A stretch of 64,000 nt of DNA, taken from the NCBI GenBank assembly GCA_944739405.2, contig OX123209.2:9183217-9247216 (forward strand), written 5' to 3'. Below are positions 9,424 to 17,115 of this stretch, in pieces (within the stretch, counting starts at the first letter, position 1; each line of letters starts with the position of its first letter). The DNA is from Euclidia mi (lineage: Eukaryota; Arthropoda; Insecta; Lepidoptera; Erebidae). The notes below the pieces were generated by a model. It ran no database searches and was not told where the DNA came from. It saw nothing but the letters and a program-made list of their open reading frames with translations. Both the position numbers and the translations under genes were made by a program.

Positions 9424-10926
9424 TCAGCAGTACGCTATAGATGCCCTTGCGAGCTTGTCCCATTTCTCTCTTACCGGGCACGAAGTACTGAACGCGTTGT
9501 GGTCACCGGGTGCTAGTCCTGCGTTGTGGCAGTTTATGCAGTTAGGGAGTCTGCCGTTTGAATAGTCGTTACACTCGTGCCTCACGTGGTTACCCAGGCA
9601 GTGGCAGCAGCTGTAGTCCGTTTCCTTACAGTGTTTTCGCCCATGGCCAAAGCCTAGGCAACGCGTGCACTGCACGAGTGGGCTCTGGTCTTCGGCCCTT
9701 ACTCTCTGCAGGTCTATATATGCATACCCCCTTCCCGTCACACGCTGCCACACTACGGGTGGCACGCTGACCACAACATGCGTAGTGAGCGGGTTTCGCG
9801 CTTTCCGCCTGTACTTTACTACCACCTTGGAGTTCTCATCGTCGACGCCGTGAAAAGCGTCCCGATTCTGGTTCCGGAAAGCCGTCAGCAGCTCCTCGTC
9901 AGAGTGCACGCTGAGGACGTCCCTAAGAACCAGCATCGGGTCCTTATTCTTCACCTCGTCGACGGTGAGACCCTGTGCTCTCTCCTCGATTCGTTCTTTC
10001 AATCTTCTCCGCTCTTCTTTCGTGCCCACTCCCATCACAACCTTCTGGTCTTTGGCCTTTCTGACCCTCTCCACCTTGATCCAGCCGTCCGTCGCATCCA
10101 CGGCCTTCCTCACCTTTTCCAGCACATTCTCGCTGGTATCGTCTTCGTCTGTCGAGGCAACTACAATGGAGTGAAGCGTATCGCGTCCAAACGCCTTCGC
10201 CTGCCCCATCCCAGTCGCCTCGGCATACGTGTGCACATTCCCAACTCTTTCTGTGCCCGCGGTCCCCGCACTTAGCACCTTCTGGATCTCATCTAGTTTC
10301 TGGCCATTCTCGAGCAGCATCTGGGTGTGCTGCTCTAGCCTAGAAATTATGTCCTTGTCCACAGGCTCCACTAAGGCAGGGGGCGCAGGCTCAGGGATGT
10401 TCTTCTGCGGCTCCAATTTGGTGGTGTCTTGGGCGCTCCTTAATTCTTGTATTTCTGCCTCCGCCTCTCGCACAAGTTGCGACAGCCTCTCCGGCGCTTT
10501 TATCACCTCGGTCTTGATTTCTGTCTTGGTATTTTTGGAGAAGTCCAGTTGTTTCTTACCTTTGATCAGGCAAGCCGTCGCTTCCGTGAGCCTGCTCACG
10601 TAGTGCCTCCTCGGAGGGGATATCTCCAAGGACTCACCACGCTGAGCAGGGGCTTTCGCGGTCTGAGGTGGCGCTTTCACCTTCGTCGTCTTAGCAGCAG
10701 GGCCTACCTGCCTAGTCTGACTCGTGATGGGAGAGACGGAGTCAGCCCTCGGTTGAACCCCCTCGAACTTATCGATGCTTTTACGAACCGAGGGTTTTTC
10801 CGGTGACGTTGGCATCTCGCCTGCTGTCCTCTTCGCCGGTTTCGGGGTCCTGAACATGGGTAAGTAGGAGGAGCAGGGACAGTCCTGTAAAAGTTGTAAA
10901 TGCCGTGCCCTGCTCGGTATGTCCAA
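9424..10926 (-). CDS. ORF1 (gag-like zinc-knuckle protein) of TRAS-like element
   Basis: A 500-codon intact frame. The N-terminal half is basic and proline/serine-rich, and a glutamate-rich coiled-coil-like stretch follows around residues 145-225. The C-terminal half holds an RNA-recognition-like region and then three zinc knuckles: CTRCLGFGHGRKHC near residue 420, CCHCLGNHVRHEC, and CINCHNAGLAPGDHNAFSTSC. The protein ends in the REKWDKLARASIAYC type of tail common to R1-clade ORF1 proteins. Such proteins bind element RNA and direct the particle to chromosome ends. An alternative start is the second Met at residue 24. The upstream 2.2 kb is untranslated leader, and the partner ORF2 is deleted. 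Confidence 0.82.
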   Translation of the reverse strand: MDIPSRARHLQLLQDCPCSSYLPMFRTPKPAKRTAGEMPTSPEKPSVRKSIDKFEGVQPRADSVSPITSQTRQVGPAAKTTKVKAPPQTAKAPAQRGESLEISPPRRHYVSRLTEATACLIKGKKQLDFSKNTKTEIKTEVIKAPERLSQLVREAEAEIQELRSAQDTTKLEPQKNIPEPAPPALVEPVDKDIISRLEQHTQMLLENGQKLDEIQKVLSAGTAGTERVGNVHTYAEATGMGQAKAFGRDTLHSIVVASTDEDDTSENVLEKVRKAVDATDGWIKVERVRKAKDQKVVMGVGTKEERRRLKERIEERAQGLTVDEVKNKDPMLVLRDVLSVHSDEELLTAFRNQNRDAFHGVDDENSKVVVKYRRKARNPLTTHVVVSVPPVVWQRVTGRGYAYIDLQRVRAEDQSPLVQCTRCLGFGHGRKHCKETDYSCCHCLGNHVRHECNDYSNGRLPNCINCHNAGLAPGDHNAFSTSCPVREKWDKLARASIAYC

Positions 10927-13174
10927 TTATATATTGGTATGATGTGCCCAATAAGGCCGTTAAAATTGTAAAGGAAGATATACAAATCAAAAGGAAATAC
11001 ACGAAAACAAAAGTCAAAAATTTACGATGTAGAGTCGCTGACTCTACCGTCCAATAAGGCCGTTACTGTTCAGTCTATGAACAGGTCTTTTGATTAAAGC
11101 CAAAAGGCTGTGTCAAACAGTCTTTAAAAAATACACACAAAAAAGTCAAAATTATTGTCTATTAATGTAGAGTCGCTGACTCTACGTCCCGCAGACCTAG
11201 AGTCTGGTCAATTCTTTACGTCCAGGCGAAAATTTGGCGTTCAGAGGCAAGAAATTTGGCCCCTACGCCGAAAAGTCCGCTCGACTCTATGTAGAGCCAA
11301 ACGGATGGCCCTATCCAGCAGAGCTCGCCAAGCCCGTTCAGGCAACACCAAACACGGCCCACCTAACCCAAGGGGTTCCGGAGATACGGCGCTTCAAATT
11401 TCGATTAATCAATTGATTAATCAATAATCAATACGCCGTATCTCCCGAACTATACCTCTCAAACACACCGTGTTTGGGCTTTTCTGAGAGGGCTCGACGA
11501 GATCTAACAGGATTTTCAGGTTTCAGGACTGAAAATTTCTTGCCTCTGAAAACGCCTGAAAAGTCACTGGGCGCGTGAATAGTGGTCCGCCAAGACCCCG
11601 AGCAAAAACCCGGAGCTCCTAGGTCCACCCGTCTCGGAGCTATGGCCTGTTGAAATTTGCCAATATGGCGGCCGAACTGTCAAACTCCCTTTTCAGGGTC
11701 TTATAGCTCCGCGACGGAGAGACCGCGAACCGTCGAGTTTGGGCTCGGCGCATTCAGCGTAACCTGCCCTATCCACTAAACCCACTTTCAGGATCCTGAA
11801 AATTTCAGGCTCCAATCCGCATGAAAAGTGGTACGCGCGGTAGAACAAGGCTCTCTGAGCACTACACCGAAAACCCCAACTTCTCCCGACCTATAGTCTC
11901 GGAGATACGGCGCCCCAAAGTTCGAGTTGACAGCTGTCAAACTGTCAAACTCTTTGTTTGGAACGCTATATCTCCGCAACCGCTAGGCGTAGAAAGCCCG
12001 GATTTTCTCTGGAGTGCTCAGCTCGAGCTCCGCTATGGTCCTGAAGAGGTTTTGGAGCCTGAAATTTTCAGGCCTGAAAAACGCCTGAAAGCACTGAATA
12101 CTTATAACTAACTTAAAGCTAAACACGTCAGTCCAAATCCGAGATTTCTGCGACCAACGGTTTGCAAGTTATGAGGGATCTAAAATAATTAACCTATTAA
12201 TCAAAATGGCGGCTGAAGTCCAATTCTGTCAATTTGGGTCGTATCGGCCCAGGGTTTGGGCTTCGGCCGATAGGAAAAGGTGTTCTTAAACTAATAAAAC
12301 AATAAAATTTTGAATTTTGTGATTTTTTTATTGATTTACAAGGGAAATTCAATAAAAAATCAATAACTTTGCAACCGTTGGTCGCAAAAATCTGGAAAAA
12401 ATGGTTAAAAATGGCATAAAGTATGCCCCGTCCGCCCCTATATACAACACAAAAAATTTCAAAAATATTCACTTAAAATTTTTTGAAAATGTAAAAAATT
12501 CAGTTTTTTAATTTTAACTTAAAATATGACTGTCCGAAAATTCTGAAAACTTGTAGGTCGCTAGAATCCAGCAGCGCGCCTCCGATGGCAGTCTCAGAAT
12601 ATTGAAATTACTTCTGGTTTCCGAGCTGCAGGTCCTCAAAGTTCGAAACTTTAAATGTTCATAGAAAATTTTCCAGTGAACGGAAAATTTTTCTGGAAGT
12701 GCCTTCCGCTTTACTAAATAAAGTTTAAACACTTGCCAAATTTTGATGTCCGTAGCTCCACTCCTTGACACTTTTCACTCGCGAAAAAGCACGTGCCGAA
12801 AACAGTTTTTCACTTTTCCCGGGGGGAAACCTTGGGCATTTTTCCCTTCTGGTGGTACCGGCAGCTGCGGGCAGCTTGCCCCCTCCTGGACACCCCAAAA
12901 AATTTGGGGGTCGTCGATCGTTTTGCCGAATTATAACGAAAAAACTGAACTTTTTTGAGGTTATAATTCGACTAAAAACCACTTTTTCCACTGAAACAAC
13001 ACTAAGCACTGCCGTCCGGGTGAAACACTTTTATTGCACATGTGCGCGTCGCGGTTGCACAACTTTTGGTGTATCGCACAACTTTTTCGGTGCACAATGT
13101 CCGGAGTTATGAATTTTTTCCCGCGGAGAACTTATTTTTCGTGGCTGTCTAGGGCGCGGTTGACAGCCGTGTGT
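10927..13174 (-). other. Long 5' leader of the TRAS-like element
   Basis: About 2.2 kb without a convincing frame. It contains a repeated palindromic motif, TGTAGAGTCGCTGACTCTAC, around 11029-11048 and 11165-11184. It also has repeated CCTGAAAATTTCAGG-type inverted words (11500-11560, 11790-11815, 12055-12090). Near the 5' terminus there is a GGCTGTC...GACAGCC hairpin (about 13143-13168). I found no hepatitis-delta-like fold here, unlike the two neighbouring elements. Confidence 0.5.
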
Positions 13175-13203
13175 GGTTAGGTTAGGTTAGGTTAGGTTAG
13201 GTT
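13175..13203 (+). repeat. Telomere-type (TTAGG)n tract
   Basis: Nearly six GGTTA units separate the TRAS-like 5' end from the 5' end of the 0.6-kb retroposon. Confidence 0.92.
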
Positions 13204-13288
13204 CCCCCCCGTGGGATCTCCACCTTGTCGTGGTGGGGGGGCTCAGTAACCGTGGATTGGTCACCCGCGGTGAAGCTAAGAGGGATCC
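13204..13288 (+). ncRNA. HDV-like self-cleaving ribozyme fold, retroposon copy 1
   Basis: Hand folding gives the nested double pseudoknot. P1 is C7 (13204-13210) with G7 (13235-13241), 7 bp. P2 is 13214-13220 with 13282-13288, 7 bp including one G-U. P3 is ACC/GGT (13222-13224 with 13232-13234), closing a 7-base L3. P4 is 13249-13255 with 13265-13271, 7 bp. The J4/2 strand contains GCTAAG at 13275-13280, with C13276 in the place of the catalytic cytosine. J4/2 is a few bases longer than usual. Cleavage would fall just 5' of C13204, exactly the element's first base. In R2 and related LINEs such ribozymes release the 5' end of the RNA. Not tested. Confidence 0.68.
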
Positions 13289-13772
13289 AGGAGGGGACGC
13301 TCCGCGTGGGCTTGACGGAGGCCTGCGCAGGATGCGTCCAAAGGGGCGGGTGCGAGGGACAGTTCTTCTGTCCCTTGCAGTCGGGTGCGGTCGCGGGAGG
13401 AGAGGCGTGTCGGTGTTGCGTTGCCGCGCGCCCTATCTCCCGCGACCAAATGGGGGCGCACCATCGTTGCGTCGCGGTGGGGCCGCAGAGGAAGAGGAGA
13501 TGCGGTGTTGCGTTGCCGTCCTCCCTATCCTCTGCGGCCGCTGAGGGTTTTGGCGGCGGAGCCCAACACCTTCATCCGCCGCCAAGGGGGTTTTGTTCGG
13601 GGCCCGCCTGACCATCTGGCGGGCCAATACCCGTCGGGGGGTAGCGAGGAATGCTTCAGCGATACCCGACCCTCCGACACACGGGTACGTGAGGAACACG
13701 GGTTGGTTTTTAGTCAGTAAGAGTCTGACAGTCCCCTTCGCCTTTCCCCCAGGGCGGAGGGACTCCATGAGG

Positions 13773-13801
<29 letters not shown>
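13204..13801 (+). mobile_element. 0.6-kb non-autonomous retroposon, copy 1
   Basis: Starts with C7 immediately after GGTT and ends in a 29-base poly(A) (13773-13801) followed by more (TTAGG)n. The first ~480 bases are nearly identical to 34569-35055. The last ~100 bases before the poly(A) differ strongly between copies, although both keep a GGTTTTTAGT word that also resembles GGGTTTTAGTGGG in the SART 3' region. GC-rich frames on both strands carry no known domain and are not shared as proteins. Likely a short internally deleted element or SINE-like unit built from R1/SART-type ends. Confidence 0.75.
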
Positions 13802-13803
<2 letters not shown>

Positions 13804-13815
13804 TTAGGTTAGGTT
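13802..13815 (+). repeat. Telomere-type (TTAGG)n tract
   Basis: Nearly three GGTTA units lie between the poly(A) of the 0.6-kb retroposon and the first base of the SART-type element. Confidence 0.88.
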
Positions 13816-13895
13816 GGGGTGCGTGTCAGAAACCTCCACGTGGTGCACCCTGGGCAACGTGAGTAGCAAGTTGCTACTCGCGGCTAATTCTGACA
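13816..13895 (+). ncRNA. HDV-like self-cleaving ribozyme fold at SART 5' end
   Basis: The fold found by eye is canonical. P1 is 13816-13822 with 13845-13851 (7 bp, one G-U). P2 is TGTCAGAA 13824-13831 with TTCTGACA 13888-13895 (8 bp perfect). P3 is ACC/GGT (13832-13834 with 13842-13844) around a 7-base L3, TCCACGT. P1.1 can form between CC of L3 and GG at 13852-13853. P4 is 13858-13867 with 13873-13882 (10 bp). J4/2 is GCTAA (13883-13887), with C13884 as the expected catalytic base. J1.1/4 reads GGGCAA, as in the delta virus ribozyme. Predicted cleavage is between 13815 and 13816, the element boundary. By analogy with R2 it would trim read-through RNA to a precise 5' end. Confidence 0.85.
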
Positions 13896-13964
13896 GTGGG
13901 CGGGTGGGGGGTCGAACTCCGACTACCATCCGGTCACCATCGCGTAATCCCGACTCTTTCGGGA

Positions 13965-14450
13965 CCGCGGGTCTTCGGGCTGCGAGCAAGACAAGCTCTC
14001 TAAAAAATTACCCGGAATTGGGGGTCCTTCGGGGCCCCGCTTCCACCCGTTCCCGTACGGCTCCTTTTGGGGTCTTGCGGGGACACTTGGGCGGGCGGGC
14101 TCGCTTCCTGCGCCTTTTGTGGGTTGCGGGCATGGTCGAACTCCGGCCACCGTCCGGTCAACGCGTTAGCAGGGGGCTTTTTGGCCTCCTGCCCGCGGGT
14201 CTTCGGGCTGCGAGCAAGACAAGCTCACAAAAAAATTACCCGGAATTGGGGGTCCTTCGGGGCCCCGCTTCCACCCCGTTCCCGTACGCCTCCTTTTGGG
14301 GTCTTGCGGGGACACTTGGGCGGGCGGGCTCGCTTCCTGCGCCTTTTGTGGGTTGCGGGCATGGTCGAACTCCGGCCACCGTCCGGTCAACGCGTTAGCA
14401 GGGGGCTTTTTGGCCTCCTGCCCGCGGGTCTTCGGACTAAGAGGGAGAAA
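13965..14450 (+). repeat. Tandem ~229-bp repeats in SART 5' leader
   Basis: Two full units begin with CCGCGGGTCTTCGGGCTGCG at 13965 and about 14193. A third, quickly diverging unit starts at about 14422. The first two are almost identical. Tandem 5' repeats can carry promoter activity in LINEs; here that is only inference. Confidence 0.8.
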
Positions 14451-15058
14451 ACCTCACTAAAAAGTTACCATAGAGTGGCGCTTCTCGGCGCCGCTGGGAG
14501 TGCGGGCCTGTTTTCCTGGCCCTGCTTCCTGCGCCCACTTTGGGTGCTACCGCCTCTCCCGGTACTTCTCTGCCTGGGCAGAGTGGATACGGGATGGGGT
14601 GTCGGACGGGCTCGGTGTGCACTCGCACTGCCGCCGGGCAGACAGCGGGGGTTTTCTTCCTTCCGTCTTCGGACGTTTTTATTTTTTGTTCTTCCCCTTT
14701 TACCTTTATTTTTACACTTTTACTTTTGTTTTTAACTTCTTTCTCCCCTTTCCCCCCTTTTTTACCTTTCCCCTTTTTATTTTTCCTTTACCCCTCTTCC
14801 ACCTTCGTTGTCACCGTCCCAGATCAGATCGTAATCCCGTAGTGTGTAGCGTCGTGGTCATGTCTCGCGGCTGCTTACGGGACCGAGGGTCTTGGCTTAA
14901 CCGCCCGGACCGCGTGCAAGGTAAGCACTATAAAAATCCCCTAATCTTAAGTTGCTGCCGCACGGCGAGGAGATGCGTGGCTGACAGGGAGGTCAGTCTC
15001 TAGTGCGGCCCCCTCAGGGCACCAGCCGCCGCCCTGAGGTATTAGGCTTGCCCGGGTA
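14451..15058 (+). other. Remainder of SART 5' leader
   Basis: No conserved frame is seen. A T/C-rich stretch occupies 14670-14815, and the leader ends at the first ORF1 ATG. Long open frames on both strands here reflect GC-rich composition. Confidence 0.5.
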
Positions 15059-17113
15059 TTGCGGGATCTCTGCCCGGGTCGACCATTTATTTCTCCCGCT
15101 CTCGTGGGTTTAAATATGGAAAGTTCAAATCTAAACCAAAACACTATACCGAAGTCGGTCGACAAGGCGGAAACTCGCACGCCCAGTAATGCGGGTTCCA
15201 TTGAAGATGAGCGCGTTAAAGCGCTGAGAGAGGAACTGGAGCTGTCCGATTCAGACAGCACAGTCAGCATGGTCAGCGCACGTAGCGCTGAAAGCCCCTC
15301 TCGGGCATTACGAAAGCGCCCACGCTCGGGGCCAGACTCGGCCTCGGAGGATGAAGGCACCCCAACGCCGAAACAAATACTAACGGCGAAGCACGCTGTG
15401 AGCGCGCGCAAAACACGCGGACGACCGCCCACCCACGGGCACTTTGTGGGTCTGGGCAAGGCTCGTGCGGAGCTGGCAGCCGCTAAGCGGCGCGCAAAAC
15501 TCCGGGAACGCGAAGCGGAGGAGGAGAGGCGCATTGAAGCGGCCACAAAGAAAGTGGCCGCGGACAGAAGCGCGCGCCTTAGTGAAACCTCTGCCACCGA
15601 GGGAGAGCCGGAGGAGGCTACCGCCCATGACCTACGGTCGCGCCTAAAGAATGCCTTGGAGGCCATCACGGTGGTCTCCAAGAAGTCAAAAGGCCTAAAA
15701 GGGACTTCACAGAAGTCCCTTAAGGACTCAGTGGCCTCTATTGCGGAAATCGCAGACGTTCTTATCAGCCGCACAGCGTCAGAAGAGACGAAAAAGCTCC
15801 AGGCGGAGAACGCTCGCCTGGCAACTGAGCTCGCGGCGCTCAGGCGGGAACAGGCTGAGTTACGTGCTGCATTCGCACAGCAGCGCACCGACGCGCCGGA
15901 GAAGGCCATCAGCGAATTGGCCGCCCTCCGAGAGGACATCGCCCAGATGAGGCAAAGCCTCTCTTTCTTAGAGAGCCAAATTATGAGGCCCCCAACCGTG
16001 ACTCGACATGCGGCCCCACAACCGCAGCCGCCCGCGCAGACGTCACCGCAGCCGTCAACATCGTACGCGGCTGTGGCGGCCGCACCGCAGACAACTCCGG
16101 CGAACAAGAAAGCCGGAGAACCACAGGCCCCAAAGGGCAAGAAGAGGGGCCAGAAAAAGGCCCAGCCCACAACTGAAGTTCCGCAAAAAGCCCCCGCAGC
16201 TTCCACCCCAAAAACGGATGGCTGGGAAATCGCCGGGGCCAAAGAAAAAGCAGCGAAGGCGACAAGGAAGAACAAGAAGGCGGCCAAGAAGGCGGCGAAG
16301 AAGCTCCGCACCCCCCGCTCCACAGCGGTAGTACTCACGCTGCAGCCTGCAGCTATTGAGCGGGGGACGACCTATGCGGAGATCCTCAAGACGGCCCGCA
16401 ACGCTGTGGATCCCGCCCAGTTGGGCATAACGGCAGGGCTACGTCTTAAGACCACCCAGACCGGCGCCCGCCTCATTGAGGTGCCGGGGGCTGCTAGCGG
16501 CGAGCAGGCCGACGCTCTGGCCAAGAAGCTCGCTGAGGTCCTCCCGACGGACGACGTTAAAGTGTCCAGGCCCCAAAAGAACGCCGAGCTTCGGATTTCG
16601 GGCCTGGACGACAGTATAACTTCGGAGGAAGTATCGGCCGCCATTGCCAAGACGACTGGCTGTGCCGCGTCATCGCTGAGATGCGGTGCAATACGCCCTG
16701 GCCGTGCAGGCATGGGCACCATCGTTGTCAGCGCGCCAATCAGCACGGCGAAAAAGCTGACTGAAGGCCGGCGTTTGTTGGTCGGCTGGGTGTCGGCGCA
16801 GGTAACCCTGTTAGAGTCTAAGCCGCTTCGGCGTTTCCGGTGCCTCACGGCCGGCCACGTGGGCGCAAAATGCACCTCGGCAGTGGACTGCAGCGGCCTA
16901 TGTTTCCGGTGTGGAAAAGCAGGACATAAGGCCGCCACCTGTGAAGCCCCGCCGCACTGTGTTTTGTGTGCAGCGGTGGGCAAGCCGGCCACGCACCGAG
17001 TGGGTGACAAAACTTGCGCCGCACCCACAAAGAGGCAGCCAGGGAGCAAAGCCTCCGCTAACGTCGTCGCCGAAACGGCCGAAGGGGTGGGGGTTGTGAT
17101 GGAAACACAATAA
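15059..17113 (+). CDS. SART-type ORF1 (gag-like zinc-knuckle protein)
   Basis: An intact 684-codon frame; an in-frame ATG at 15116 (MESSNLNQ) is the alternative start. Order: an acidic/serine-rich N-terminus, a basic KKRRAKLREREAEEERR-like region near residues 140-165, and a long charged coiled-coil-like segment around residues 170-310. A proline- and lysine-rich linker (to about residue 420), an RRM-like region and C-terminal zinc knuckles follow. The second knuckle CFRCGKAGHKAATC and third CVLCAAVGKPATHRVGDKTC look complete. In the first (RFRCLTAGHVGAKC) Arg stands where the first Cys is expected. The protein would package element RNA and target telomeres. The stop overlaps the ORF2 start. 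Confidence 0.88.
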   Translation: MRDLCPGRPFISPALVGLNMESSNLNQNTIPKSVDKAETRTPSNAGSIEDERVKALREELELSDSDSTVSMVSARSAESPSRALRKRPRSGPDSASEDEGTPTPKQILTAKHAVSARKTRGRPPTHGHFVGLGKARAELAAAKRRAKLREREAEEERRIEAATKKVAADRSARLSETSATEGEPEEATAHDLRSRLKNALEAITVVSKKSKGLKGTSQKSLKDSVASIAEIADVLISRTASEETKKLQAENARLATELAALRREQAELRAAFAQQRTDAPEKAISELAALREDIAQMRQSLSFLESQIMRPPTVTRHAAPQPQPPAQTSPQPSTSYAAVAAAPQTTPANKKAGEPQAPKGKKRGQKKAQPTTEVPQKAPAASTPKTDGWEIAGAKEKAAKATRKNKKAAKKAAKKLRTPRSTAVVLTLQPAAIERGTTYAEILKTARNAVDPAQLGITAGLRLKTTQTGARLIEVPGAASGEQADALAKKLAEVLPTDDVKVSRPQKNAELRISGLDDSITSEEVSAAIAKTTGCAASSLRCGAIRPGRAGMGTIVVSAPISTAKKLTEGRRLLVGWVSAQVTLLESKPLRRFRCLTAGHVGAKCTSAVDCSGLCFRCGKAGHKAATCEAPPHCVLCAAVGKPATHRVGDKTCAAPTKRQPGSKASANVVAETAEGVGVVMETQ

Positions 17114-17115
17114 TG
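17111..17115 (+). promoter_or_regulatory. TAATG stop-start overlap (translational coupling site)
   Basis: The ORF1 stop TAA (17111-17113) shares its last A with the ORF2 ATG (17113-17115). SART1 of Bombyx is known to translate ORF2 by termination-reinitiation at exactly such a UAAUG, so the same mechanism is inferred. Confidence 0.88.

Larger units (their letters stand above)
8513..13174 (-). mobile_element. TRAS-like telomere-targeted non-LTR retrotransposon with deleted ORF2
   Basis: On the minus strand the element runs from about 13174 to a 26-base poly(A) (T-run 8513-8538), and both ends abut (TTAGG)n. Its poly(A) is joined to the CCTAA strand, the orientation reported for TRAS elements in Bombyx, and opposite to the SART-type element next door. 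It has a long 5' region of about 2.2 kb and a complete-looking ORF1. Only some 0.9 kb separates the ORF1 stop from the poly(A), so RT and endonuclease are missing. It is an internally deleted copy that would need an enzyme supplied in trans. TRAS assignment rests on orientation, long leader and gag type. Confidence 0.68.

Noticed and set aside
13010..13174. Possible ribozyme at the 5' end of the TRAS-like element
   Set aside because: Only a simple GGCTGTC/GACAGCC hairpin; no P1/P2 pseudoknot or GCTAA junction could be drawn.
13225..13768. Several overlapping frames in the 0.6-kb retroposon (both copies)
   Set aside because: Frames arise from high GC, differ between copies, contain no motif and overlap the ribozyme.
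14947..16338. 463-codon minus-strand frame opposite SART ORF1
   Set aside because: Shadow of the GC-rich ORF1; low-complexity composition and no domain.
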